A stretch of 64,000 nt of DNA from Chersky-840 sp963810195 (GTDB taxonomy: Bacteria; Actinomycetota; Acidimicrobiia; Acidimicrobiales; UBA8190): contig CAWEMO010000010.1 of assembly GCA_963810195.1 (NCBI GenBank), positions 1 to 64,000 on the forward strand, given 5' to 3'. Made by a program: the position numbers and the translations under genes. This document shows positions 29,232 to 37,633 of the stretch, piece after piece; position 1 is the first letter of the stretch; every line of letters begins with the position of its first letter. The notes under the pieces are model-generated. The model saw nothing but the letters and a program-made list of their open reading frames with translations, was not told where the DNA came from and did no database searches.

Positions 29232-30101
29232 TCACGCGCCGAGGAAGCGCATGACATGCCGGCGGACCACTTCGGGTTGCTCGAGGTGGAGGAAGTGCCC
29301 GGCATGCTCGACGACCGCGTGCTCCGACCCCTCGGACAACACCGAGCCGGGGTCGCCGATGGCGTCGACGCCCAGGGCCCCGTCGTCGGCGCCGTGCAGG
29401 TACAGGGTGGGCTGGGGAGGGGCGGACGCGGTGGCCGCCTGGGCCTCGTCGTACTCGGAGCTCCGGAAGGCGGGGTCGAACAGCGCCCGGTAGTAGCCGA
29501 TGGCAGCCGCAAGGTTGGCGGGGTCGCCGATGGACGCCTTCACCCGGGCGAGGTCCCAGGTGGCGTCGTAGCCCGGTGACCAGTCGGCCCAGAGGCGGTC
29601 GAGGAACTCGAGCCCGTCCGCGCTCACCGCCATCTCGGCGAGGGGCGTCTGGAAGAGAAAGACGTAGAAGCTCCGCTTCAGCTGCGCGTAGGTGAAGAAC
29701 GACCCCGCCGAGGCGGCCAGGGGCGGGACCGCCATGGTGACGACGCGCCTCCAGCGCTCGGGGTGCAGCGAGGCCGCCCCGTAGCTGGCGAACGCACCCC
29801 AGTCGTGGCCCACCAGCACGGCGCGCCCGTCCCCGTCGAGGGCCTCGTGCAGACCCGATGCGTCCACCGCCAGGGCCCCCACCTGGTACACGCCGTCGGA
29901 AGGGATCCAGGTGGGCGCGTAGCCCCGCATCCAGGGGGCCGCCGCGTGGTACCCGGCTTCGGCCAGGGCCGGCATGAGATGTCGCCAGGTGTGGGCGCTG
30001 TCGGGGAATCCGTGCAGGCACAGCGCCAGAGGGCCCTCGGTCGGCCCGGTCTCAAGGTACGAGAACTCGATGCCGTTGACAGTTACTGCCCGCTGTTGCA
30101 T
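29232..30101 (-). CDS. Epoxide-hydrolase-like alpha/beta hydrolase
   Basis: An alpha/beta hydrolase of about 290 aa. It has the oxyanion turn CLHGFPDSAHTW, the nucleophile Asp in VLVGHDWGAFAS (residue 100), a cap domain with two Tyr-rich helices and the catalytic His in VEHAGHFLHLE. Asp as nucleophile points to epoxide hydrolase or haloalkane dehalogenase chemistry. ATG 30101 is preferred over a longer start because the extension would overlap the divergent MBL gene's start. Confidence 0.85.
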   Translation of the reverse strand: MQQRAVTVNGIEFSYLETGPTEGPLALCLHGFPDSAHTWRHLMPALAEAGYHAAAPWMRGYAPTWIPSDGVYQVGALAVDASGLHEALDGDGRAVLVGHDWGAFASYGAASLHPERWRRVVTMAVPPLAASAGSFFTYAQLKRSFYVFLFQTPLAEMAVSADGLEFLDRLWADWSPGYDATWDLARVKASIGDPANLAAAIGYYRALFDPAFRSSEYDEAQAATASAPPQPTLYLHGADDGALGVDAIGDPGSVLSEGSEHAVVEHAGHFLHLEQPEVVRRHVMRFLGA

Positions 30102-30174
30102 GGGCGCAGAGTAGTGTCGCCACGACAGGGCCATCCTCGGTCCCAGCCGGGCCACATGGGGGCGCGGTGCACTG

Positions 30175-31059
30175 GTGCTGTCGGACGGATCGGGAGGGGG
30201 TCGTCCGCTGCGAGTCACATTCTTCGGCGTGAGGGGTTCGTGCCCGTGTGCGGGCGAGCAGTACCTTCGCTACGGCGGCAACACGGCCTGCGTGGCCGTC
30301 GAGATCGGCGACGAGCCTCCGATCGTCCTCGACCTCGGTACCGGTCTGCGCCCGCTCGGGCACGATCTCGAAGAGCGCTACGGGCTCGGCACTCCCGTCG
30401 AGGTCACCGCCTTCCTCACCCACCTGCACTGGGACCACATCATCGGCCTTCCGTTCTGTACCCCGATGCTGCGCGAAGGCGGCCGGATGGAGGTGTTCGG
30501 CCCCCCGCAGGACGGCGGTTCCCTGCACGACATCATCGATCGGGTGGTGAAGCCCCCGTTCTTCCCCGTACAGGTGAAGGAGCTCCAGGGGACGATCGAG
30601 TTCAACGAGGTGACCGATGACGTGCTCGCCGTGGGCTCGGCCAAGGTCCTCGTCCGACAGGTCCCCCACGTCGGCACCACGCTCGGGTTCCGGATCGAGG
30701 ACGGGGATTCCGCACTGGCGTTCGTGAGCGATCACCAGGCTCCCGACGACCGGGCCCATGTCGACGACGCGGTCCTCGAGTTGTGCGACCACGCCGACCT
30801 CGTCATCCACGACGCGCAGTACACCGAGGAGGAGTACCGGGCCAAGGCCACGTGGGGACACTCCACGATCGGCTACGCGGCGCACGTCGCTGCCACGGCC
30901 GGGGCCCGCCGGTTGGCGCTGTTCCACCACGACCCCCGGCACACCGACGACGACCTCGATCGGCTGCTGGCCCAGGCCCAGGCGACCGACGACGCCGGCC
31001 GTCTCGACGGCGTGATCGCCGCCAGGGAAGGATTGGCGGTCGACCTCGGCCGCCCCTGA
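30175..31059 (+). CDS. MBL-fold metallo-hydrolase
   Basis: A 294-aa metallo-beta-lactamase-fold protein with FGVRGSCPCAGEQYLRYGGN, zinc motif LTHLHWDHI (H83, H85, D87, H88), a SDHQAP segment and the HDAQYTEEEY loop. FHHDPRHTDDD supplies the last His. This variant resembles cyclic-nucleotide phosphodiesterase-like MBL proteins. GTG 30175. Substrate not known. Confidence 0.87.
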   Translation: MLSDGSGGGRPLRVTFFGVRGSCPCAGEQYLRYGGNTACVAVEIGDEPPIVLDLGTGLRPLGHDLEERYGLGTPVEVTAFLTHLHWDHIIGLPFCTPMLREGGRMEVFGPPQDGGSLHDIIDRVVKPPFFPVQVKELQGTIEFNEVTDDVLAVGSAKVLVRQVPHVGTTLGFRIEDGDSALAFVSDHQAPDDRAHVDDAVLELCDHADLVIHDAQYTEEEYRAKATWGHSTIGYAAHVAATAGARRLALFHHDPRHTDDDLDRLLAQAQATDDAGRLDGVIAAREGLAVDLGRP

Positions 31060-31118
31060 GGACCCGGGGGCACCGGACGCGCCGGGGACGACCAGGCCTG
31101 AGGACGACGAGGGACGTG

Positions 31119-31664
31119 ATGGGCGACACCATGGACGGTGGGAGCGGGGCTGTCGAAGCCGAGGACGACGACCTGCGGGCGGCGGGGGCGGCGACGTTCG
31201 ACTCGGGACGGTTCCGTGAGGTGCTCGGCCATTTCGCCACCGGCGTGACCGTCGTCACCGCCATGGAGGACGGCGAGCCCGTCGGCTTCACGTGCCAGGC
31301 GTTCACGTCGTTGTCGCTCGACCCCCCGATGGTGGCGCTGGCTCCGGGGAAGAGCTCCACGAGCTGGCCCCGCATCGCCGCCGCCGGGGCGTTCTGCGTC
31401 AACATCCTCGCCGAGGACCAGGAGGCGCTGAGCCGGGACTTCGCCGTATCGGGCGGCGACAAGTTCACGGGGGTGGGCTGGCGCCCCGCCACCAACGGCG
31501 CTCCGGTGCTCGACGGCGCGCTGGCCTGGGTGGAGTGCGATCTCGAGCTGGCCCACGAAGCCGGCGACCACGAGCTCGTCCTGGGCAGCGTGCAGAACAT
31601 GGGGGTGCGCCGGGGGCGGCCCCTCATCTACTACCGGGGCGGCTTCGGCCGTTTCGAGCCGTAG
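31119..31664 (+). CDS. Flavin reductase-like FMN-binding protein
   Basis: A flavin reductase (RutF/HpaC-like split-barrel) of about 180 aa. FREVLGHFATGVTVVTAMEDG is the family entry, with SLDPPMVALAPGKSSTSW, FCVNILAEDQ and PLIYYRGGFGRFEP closing. It supplies reduced FMN to a partner monooxygenase, and two LLM-type enzymes lie elsewhere in the window. A GAGGGA site sits upstream of ATG 31119. Confidence 0.88.
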   Translation: MGDTMDGGSGAVEAEDDDLRAAGAATFDSGRFREVLGHFATGVTVVTAMEDGEPVGFTCQAFTSLSLDPPMVALAPGKSSTSWPRIAAAGAFCVNILAEDQEALSRDFAVSGGDKFTGVGWRPATNGAPVLDGALAWVECDLELAHEAGDHELVLGSVQNMGVRRGRPLIYYRGGFGRFEP

Positions 31665-31727
31665 GTCCCGCCTCGACCCCTGGCCTCTCACCTCGATCCC
31701 GTCGAAGCAGGCGATTAGCCTCACCCA

Positions 31728-32279
31728 ATGCCCAGGATCACTCCCTCAGACGCCATCGACGACGTTGTCGTCGTCGAGCCCGACGTCCACGGCGACGAGC
31801 GCGGCCGCTTCGTCGAGACCTATCGCCGATCGTGGTTCCCGCTCGGGCGCGAGATGGTGCAGGGGAACCGGTCCGAGAAGGACGCCGGCGCCGTCGTCGG
31901 CCTCCACTACCACCTCCACCAGGCGGACTACTGGTACGTGTTGCGCGGCACGGCCCGGGTGGTGCTCCACGACCTGCGGGTCGGCTCGCCGACCGAGAGG
32001 GTCACGTTGGCGCTCGACCTGCACGGCGAGCGCGACAGCGGTGTGTTCATCCCACCGGGGGTCGCCCACGGGTTCGCGTCGCTCACCGACGTCCTTTTGT
32101 GGTACCTGGTCGACAATTACTACAACCCCCAGGACGAGCTCGGTGTGGCCTGGGACGACCCCGACGTGGGCGCCGACTGGGGACTCGACACGCCCGTGCT
32201 TTCGGCGCGTGACCAGTCCAATCCCCGCCGCGCCGAGATCGACCCCGCGCTGCTGCCCCGGTTCGGTCTTCGCACGTAG
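31728..32279 (+). CDS. dTDP-4-dehydrorhamnose 3,5-epimerase family protein
   Basis: A cupin epimerase of 183 aa with DERGRFVETYRRSWF, NRSEKDAGAVVGLHYH (general base His), IPPGVAHGFASL and WYLVDNYYNP (Tyr/Asp). RfbC enzymes epimerise C3 and C5 of the 4-keto sugar on the way to dTDP-L-rhamnose. No other rml gene is adjacent, so a related nucleotide sugar is possible. The GT2 gene of the window would use such donors. Confidence 0.87.
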   Translation: MPRITPSDAIDDVVVVEPDVHGDERGRFVETYRRSWFPLGREMVQGNRSEKDAGAVVGLHYHLHQADYWYVLRGTARVVLHDLRVGSPTERVTLALDLHGERDSGVFIPPGVAHGFASLTDVLLWYLVDNYYNPQDELGVAWDDPDVGADWGLDTPVLSARDQSNPRRAEIDPALLPRFGLRT

Positions 32280-32384
32280 GCCGGAGGCGGTGCGCGCTCG
32301 GCGTCGAGCGCGGCTCCTTTGACCGCTCACCTCCGAGGTGCAGACCGGCTGGACTCGGGGGCCGTGAACCGGCACGCTGGCAGC

Positions 32385-32801
32385 GTGGACGAATCGCAGC
32401 AGTGGGTCGAGTTCGGACGCTGGCTCGCCGAACAGCGCGAGCAACGCGGCCTGCGGCGACGCGACGCCGCCCGACGGGCCAAGGTCTCCGAGGCCTTGTG
32501 GCGGGACCTCGAGACCGGCCGGAAAGAGGCCATCGGTGCGATCCGCCTGCTGCCCAACCCGAGCGCAGACGTCCTCGAGCGGGTGGCGGCGGCATTGGAG
32601 CTCCCGATGGAGGACGTCCTGGCCCGGATCGGCCGGCCCGCTCGCCAGCCGCGGCCCTCGGCCGGTTCCGTGGGGGGCGCGTCCCGGGTCGAAGATGACG
32701 GGTCGCTGCTCGCCGTGAAGCTGCGCCGGCTGTCCGATCGCGACCGGATCGTCGTCGAGCGCCTGGTCGACGCCATGCTCGAGCACGAGCACCGCGCCTA
32801 G
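32385..32801 (+). CDS. XRE-family helix-turn-helix regulator
   Basis: A small DNA-binding protein (about 138 aa). The XRE HTH spans EFGRWLAEQREQRGLRRRDA and AKVSEALWRDLETGRK, followed by an insert and VLERVAAALELPMEDVLARIG. The C-terminal helix LSDRDRIVVERLVDAML is likely for dimerisation. GTG 32385 (MDESQQ) is preferred; GTG 32364 is an alternative. It runs into an LLM oxidoreductase 12 bp later and may control it. Confidence 0.78.
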   Translation: MDESQQWVEFGRWLAEQREQRGLRRRDAARRAKVSEALWRDLETGRKEAIGAIRLLPNPSADVLERVAAALELPMEDVLARIGRPARQPRPSAGSVGGASRVEDDGSLLAVKLRRLSDRDRIVVERLVDAMLEHEHRA

Positions 32802-32813
32802 GCGCTCCCGCCC

Positions 32814-34064
32814 ATGCGGTTCGGCATCTTCTACGAATTCCAGCTGCCCCGCCCCTGGGGCGAGGACGACGAGCACCGCCTCCTCAAGGAGGCCCTCGAG
32901 CAGGTCGAGCTGGCCGACCGCCTGGGCTTCGACTATGTCTGGGAGGTCGAGCACCATTTCCTCGAGGAGTACTCGCACTCCTCGGCCCCCGAGGTGTTCC
33001 TGGCGGCGGCCAGCCAGCGAACACGCCGGATCCGGCTGGGGCACGGCATCGTCCAATTGCCGGTGGGCTTCAACCATCCCGCCAGGGTGGCCGAGCGGAT
33101 CGCCACCCTCGACCTCGTCTCCGACGGCCGGGTCGACCTCGGCACCGGTGAGTCGAGCTCCGAGGCCGAGCTCGGCGGGTACGGCGTGCAACGGGCGACC
33201 AAGCGCGAGCAGTGGCGCGAGGCCCTCGACGTCGTGACACGACTCATGGTCGAAGAGCCCTTCGCCGGTCACGTTGGCCGGTTCGTCGAATTGCCTCCCA
33301 GGAACCTGGTGCCCAAGCCCCTGCAGCGACCGCATCCTCCGCTGTGGGTGGCGTGCAGCCGTCGCGACACCATCCATCTCGCCGCCACGTTGGGGATCGG
33401 AGCCCTCACCTTTTCGTTCATCGAGGCGGACGAGGCCAGGGCGTGGGTGGAGGACTACTACGCCACGATCGCTTCGGCCGACTGCGTTCCCGCCGGCTTC
33501 GCGGTCAACGCCAACCTGGCGTGCGTCCTCCCCCTGATGTGCCACGCCGACGAGTCCGTCGCCATCGAGCGCGGGCTCGACGGCAGCCATTTCTTCGGGT
33601 ACTCGCTCGGGCACTACTACGTGTTCGGGATGCACAAGCCCGGTGTCACCGACGTGTGGCAGGAGTTCCAGGAGAACCGCGACCGCTTCGGATTCAGCCG
33701 CGCCGTCGCCGCCCAGACCGGCCAGCAGCTGGGCGCGCAGCTCATGGAACACGGCCTCGGGTCGTTGCGGGGCGCGGTGGGGACCCCGTCGCAGATCACG
33801 GCGCTCGTGCGTGAGTACGAGGCGGCCGGCGTCGACCAGTTGATCTTCGTCAGCCAGGCGGGCCGGAACCGCCACGAGCACATCTGCGAGTCCCTGGAGC
33901 TCTTCGCCCGCGAGGTCATGCCCGAGTTCCGCACCCGGGCCGACGACATCGAAAAGGTGAAGGCCGAACGACTGGCCCCCGCCGTCGCCGCCGCGCTGGC
34001 CCGGCGCGATCCGCCCCGACGCGCGCCGGTGGACTACGCCTTTCCCGCCATGCCCCAGTTCTGA
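32814..34064 (+). CDS. LLM class flavin-dependent oxidoreductase (1)
   Basis: A luciferase-like monooxygenase TIM barrel of 416 aa. MRFGIFYEFQLPRPWGED opens strand 1, then FDYVWEVEHHFLEEYSHS, RIRLGHGIVQLPVGFNHPARVAERIA and GRVDLGTGESSSEAELGGYG. Such enzymes use reduced FMN (or F420 in some actinobacterial groups) for oxidation of small molecules. It follows the XRE regulator by 12 bp. Substrate unknown. Confidence 0.88.
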   Translation: MRFGIFYEFQLPRPWGEDDEHRLLKEALEQVELADRLGFDYVWEVEHHFLEEYSHSSAPEVFLAAASQRTRRIRLGHGIVQLPVGFNHPARVAERIATLDLVSDGRVDLGTGESSSEAELGGYGVQRATKREQWREALDVVTRLMVEEPFAGHVGRFVELPPRNLVPKPLQRPHPPLWVACSRRDTIHLAATLGIGALTFSFIEADEARAWVEDYYATIASADCVPAGFAVNANLACVLPLMCHADESVAIERGLDGSHFFGYSLGHYYVFGMHKPGVTDVWQEFQENRDRFGFSRAVAAQTGQQLGAQLMEHGLGSLRGAVGTPSQITALVREYEAAGVDQLIFVSQAGRNRHEHICESLELFAREVMPEFRTRADDIEKVKAERLAPAVAAALARRDPPRRAPVDYAFPAMPQF

Positions 34065-34186
34065 CCCTTCGGGCAGGCGGATCCGGGCTTGTGGACGACC
34101 TCTCGTGGGGAGGTCGTCACGTAGGGCGGTGCCGCCGGAGAAGGCGCCGACACCCGAGGTACCCAAGCGCCGCCCGGGCCGATTGA

Positions 34187-35266
34187 ATGGTACCGATGGA
34201 GGCAGCCGTGGTTCTCGGCGTGTTGGCCCTCGCCGCGGCGATCGTGGCCGGGGTGACGTGGCACCGCGGAGCCGACGAACGCCAGTCGGTGCAACATCAC
34301 CAACACACCCTGGAGACGCTTCGCCACGTGGCCGATCGCCGGCAACAGTCGCCGTGGCCGGTGCCGCGGCGTCGCAACGGTGCATCCAACGGCGCCCCGA
34401 CACCGAGGACGGCGTCTGCGGCGGGGCGTCCCACCGGCTCCGAGCATGCCGGCGCCCCCCGGTCGTCCGACAACGGGGCGGCGCGCGCCAAGCGAGAAGC
34501 GTCGCCCCGGCGTGGCGCGGTGTTGGCCCGGTGGCCCCGTGAGTCGACGACCGCTCCTTCCTCGGCTCCGGCCTCGGCCAAGGCCCCGGTCAGGGAACCG
34601 GTGAAGAAGGAACCGGTGAAGAAGCCCTCGGCGAAGAGCGCGGGCGCTCGGCGTGAGACGGTGGTGTTCGAAGACGGCGCCCTCGACGCGCAGGAGTGGG
34701 CCGAGCCGCTCCCGGCCCCCCGTCGCCCGGTGGGACGGCTCCCGGGAGCCGTCGAGCAGTCCCGACGCGACGGACACGCCCGTGTGCGCCGCACCAGGAT
34801 CGTGGCGGGGACGGCGGTGGTGGTCGTCGTCGGTGTCGCAGTGGGGAGCGTGCTCGCGTTCGGGCCGTCCCCGTCGCACCCGACCTCGCACACCGCGACA
34901 CGCCCGTCTCGCCCCGTCATCGGAGCCGGACACGGTGTACCGACCACCGCCGCTCCCTCGAACCTCCTCACGCCGTCGGCCCCCACCGCATACAGCGCCA
35001 CCTACGTCGCGCCGTCCTCGTCGTACACCGTGGCCATCGATGTCTCGGCCGTGTGCTGGGTGATGGCGACCCAGGCCTCGACGGGCAAGGTCGTGTGGAC
35101 GGGCACCATCGCGGCGGGCGCCTCGCACTCGATGTCGGTCTCGGGCAGTCTCGTCGTACGCCTCGGCGCCCCGAGCGACGCCGCGGTGACGATGGACGGC
35201 CGACCGGTGCAGCTGCCCACGGGCTTCCGGGCCCCGTTCGACCTGACCTTCCAGGCCACGGCGTAG
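34187..35266 (+). CDS. Membrane protein with RodZ C-terminal (DUF4115-like) domain
   Basis: A 359-aa protein with an N-terminal transmembrane helix (VVLGVLALAAAIVAGV), a long basic Ala/Pro/Ser-rich linker and a second helix (IVAGTAVVVVVGVAVGSVLAFG). The exported beta domain carries VCWVMATQASTGKVVWTGTI and the SLVVRLGAPSDAAVTMDGR closing motif typical of RodZ C-terminal domains. The HTH half of RodZ is absent. It may help organise peptidoglycan synthesis. ATG 34187 or 34196. Confidence 0.75.
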   Translation: MVPMEAAVVLGVLALAAAIVAGVTWHRGADERQSVQHHQHTLETLRHVADRRQQSPWPVPRRRNGASNGAPTPRTASAAGRPTGSEHAGAPRSSDNGAARAKREASPRRGAVLARWPRESTTAPSSAPASAKAPVREPVKKEPVKKPSAKSAGARRETVVFEDGALDAQEWAEPLPAPRRPVGRLPGAVEQSRRDGHARVRRTRIVAGTAVVVVVGVAVGSVLAFGPSPSHPTSHTATRPSRPVIGAGHGVPTTAAPSNLLTPSAPTAYSATYVAPSSSYTVAIDVSAVCWVMATQASTGKVVWTGTIAAGASHSMSVSGSLVVRLGAPSDAAVTMDGRPVQLPTGFRAPFDLTFQATA

Positions 35267-35283
35267 GGCTCGGGCCCCGGGAG

Positions 35284-37494
35284 TCAGGCGCCGAGACCGA
35301 CGGCGTCGAGCACGAAGGCCACGACGAAGGCCTCGTCGCGCCAAGCCTCGTAGCGGCCCGACGGGCCGGCGTGCCCCGAGCCCAGCTCCGTCTTGAGCAG
35401 CACCCGTCCTTCGGGGTCCGTCGACCGGAGCTTCTGCACCCACTTGGCGGGCTCCCAGTAGCCGACGCGGGGGTCCTCGAGCCCGGCGGTCACGAGAAGG
35501 TCGGGGTAGCGCACGCGTCGCACGTTCTCGTAGGGGGTGTAGGACTTCATGACCGCGTACACCTCCGGGTCGACGGCCGGGTTCCCCCACTCCTCCCACT
35601 CGATGACCGTGAGCGGAAGGGTGTCGTCCATCATCGTGCTCAGGCAGTCGACGAAGGGAACCTCGGCGACCATGGCACGAAACAGCTCGGGAGCCAGGTT
35701 GGCGACGGCACCGATCAGCAGTCCTCCGGCGGACCCTCCCCGGGCCACGAGGCGGTCGACCCCGGTCCACCGGTCCTCGACGAGCGTGCGCGCGCACGCC
35801 ACGAAGTCGGTGAAGGTGTTGGGTTTCGAGAGCAACTTGCCCTCCTCGTACCAGCGTCGCCCGAGCTCCCCACCGCCGCGCACGTGTGCGATGGCGAAGA
35901 CGAAGCCCCGGTCGAGGAGGCTCAGGCGCAGCGAGGAGAAGACCGGGTCGATGGAGTGCTCGTAGGCGCCGTAGCCGTACAAGAGGCAGGGCGCGGTGCC
36001 GTCGCGGTCCACGTCCCGGCGAGAGACGATCGACATCGGGACCTCGGTGCCGTCGGGCGCGACGGCCCACAGGCGCTCGGTGGCGTATCGCTGCGGGTCG
36101 TAGCCGCCGAGCACGCGTTGGCGCTTGCGCAGCGTCCCGACCCCGCTTTCGAGGTCGAGGTCGTAGACCGAACGGGGAGTGACGAGCGAGGAGTACTCGT
36201 AGCGCAGCGTCTTGCTCGCGAACTCCGGGTTGGGGCCGCCCCATGACGACGACGGGGTCTCGGGGCAGGGGACGAGGTATCCCTCGGGGAGCTGGCGGTC
36301 CCACCGCGGACCGTCCCCCTCGAGCGCGATCACCCTGATGCGTGCGATCCCCTGTCGCCGCTCGTAGGTGACGACGTGACCGGCGAAGACGTCGACGCCG
36401 TCGATGCGCACGTCGGCGCGATGCGGGATGAGCTCGCTCCAGTTGTGACGTGACGGGTTGTCGGCCGGGGTGGCCACGACCCTGAAGTTCTCGGCGTCGT
36501 CGTTGGTGAGCACGATGAAGGTCCCGCCGTGGTGCTCCAGGCCGTACTCGATCCCGTGCGAGCGCGGTTGCACGGTCCTGGGCTCTTCCTCGGGCCGATC
36601 CGCGGGGACGACGCGCACCTCGGAGGTGATCCGCGAATGCATCTCGACGACCACGTACTCGCCGTCCTTGGTGCGCCCCACCCCGAGGTGGAAGCGTCCG
36701 TCGGGCTCCTCGAGGACCAGGACGTCCTCGTCGGGACGGCTGCCGACCCGGTGTCGCCACAGCTGGTACGGCCGGTTGGCGGAGTCGGGCCGTGTGTAGA
36801 AGAGCGTGGTGTCGTCGTTGGCCCACGCCACCCCGTACGACGTCCCCTCGACCGCCTCGGCGAGGTCCTCCCCGGTGCCGAGGTCGCGCACCCGCAGGGT
36901 GAAGCGCTCGTCCCCGGTGATGTCGGTGGCGTAGGCGAGTCGCGAGTGGCCCGGGCTCACCGCCAGGTTGGCGACGTCGAGGTACCCGCCGCCGTCGGCG
37001 AGCAGGGCTTCGGCCAGCAGGTTCTCGTCGAGGAGGACCTGCTCGTCGGGGAGGACCTGGTCGCCTGGGAGGACCTGGTCGCCTGGGCTCTCGGGCCCCG
37101 ACACCAGGGGCGGCGTGGTGGCGTCGCGTCCGGGGCCCTCCACCGGCAGGCGGCAGTGGATGACGTACTCGGAGCCCTCGACGGTGCGCTCGTAGTACCA
37201 CCAGGGCCCCTTGGCCACGGGCACGCTCAGGTCCGTCTCGACGATGCGCGCCCTGATCTCGGCGAAGAGGGCCTCGCGCAGGCCGCCGAGGTGCGCGGTG
37301 CGGGCCTCGGTGAAGGCGTTCTCGGCCTGCAAGAGGCCCAGCACCCCCGGGTCGTCGCGGTCGCGCAGCCAGAACCAGTCGTCGACCCGGCGGTCCCCGT
37401 GGGCTTCGAGGACCGTGGGCCGGCGGGGAGCGACCGGCGGGGCCGGGTCCGGGCCGACCGGCTCAGGCACGGGGCCGTGATCGGGACTGGTCAT
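35284..37494 (-). CDS. Oligopeptidase B (S9A prolyl oligopeptidase family)
   Basis: A seven-bladed propeller N-terminal half with repeated strands is followed by an alpha/beta hydrolase peptidase. It contains CLLYGYGAYEHSIDP and the catalytic Ser in ARGGSAGGLLIGAV, the Asp region VTAGLEDPRVGYWEP and His in GSGHAGPSGRYEAW. Length about 736 aa. Oligopeptidase B cuts short peptides after basic residues in the cytoplasm. A short in-frame 18-bp repeat inserts LPGDQV units in the propeller. ATG 37494 is chosen over ATG 37524. Divergent from sufB. Confidence 0.9.
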   Translation of the reverse strand: MTSPDHGPVPEPVGPDPAPPVAPRRPTVLEAHGDRRVDDWFWLRDRDDPGVLGLLQAENAFTEARTAHLGGLREALFAEIRARIVETDLSVPVAKGPWWYYERTVEGSEYVIHCRLPVEGPGRDATTPPLVSGPESPGDQVLPGDQVLPDEQVLLDENLLAEALLADGGGYLDVANLAVSPGHSRLAYATDITGDERFTLRVRDLGTGEDLAEAVEGTSYGVAWANDDTTLFYTRPDSANRPYQLWRHRVGSRPDEDVLVLEEPDGRFHLGVGRTKDGEYVVVEMHSRITSEVRVVPADRPEEEPRTVQPRSHGIEYGLEHHGGTFIVLTNDDAENFRVVATPADNPSRHNWSELIPHRADVRIDGVDVFAGHVVTYERRQGIARIRVIALEGDGPRWDRQLPEGYLVPCPETPSSSWGGPNPEFASKTLRYEYSSLVTPRSVYDLDLESGVGTLRKRQRVLGGYDPQRYATERLWAVAPDGTEVPMSIVSRRDVDRDGTAPCLLYGYGAYEHSIDPVFSSLRLSLLDRGFVFAIAHVRGGGELGRRWYEEGKLLSKPNTFTDFVACARTLVEDRWTGVDRLVARGGSAGGLLIGAVANLAPELFRAMVAEVPFVDCLSTMMDDTLPLTVIEWEEWGNPAVDPEVYAVMKSYTPYENVRRVRYPDLLVTAGLEDPRVGYWEPAKWVQKLRSTDPEGRVLLKTELGSGHAGPSGRYEAWRDEAFVVAFVLDAVGLGA
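37033..37086 (-). repeat. Three 18-bp in-frame repeats in oligopeptidase B
   Basis: GAGGACCTGGTCGCCTGG occurs at 37051-37068 and 37069-37086 with a variant at 37033-37050. Read on the minus strand it encodes serial PGDQVL/PDEQVL units, a surface-loop expansion by slippage. Confidence 0.8.
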
Positions 37495-37551
37495 CGGGGC
37501 ATGATCCCAGATGCGCTTCCCCACCGTCGCGGCACCGAGCAGGGGTTGTTA

Positions 37552-37563
37552 CTATCTAGATAG
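37552..37563. promoter_or_regulatory. 12-bp perfect palindrome upstream of sufB
   Basis: CTATCTAGATAG at 37552-37563 reads identically on both strands. It lies between the divergent oligopeptidase B gene and sufB, about 70 bp before the sufB GTG, and is AT-rich in very GC-rich surroundings. It overlaps possible TAnnnT -10 boxes, so it may be an operator for a Fe-S-responsive regulator or part of the promoter. Confidence 0.5.
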
Positions 37564-37633
37564 GGGAAATCCTCCTGGTCAGCCCCGAGGACCCGGCCCG
37601 GCGATACCCGGTACGTGCCGGTCAGGGTGAGAG

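Noticed and set aside
34034..37201. 1055-codon open frame on the minus strand overlapping the RodZ-like and oligopeptidase B genes
   Set aside because: Arg/Pro/Gly-rich shadow of the high-GC coding frames on either strand, with no family pattern.
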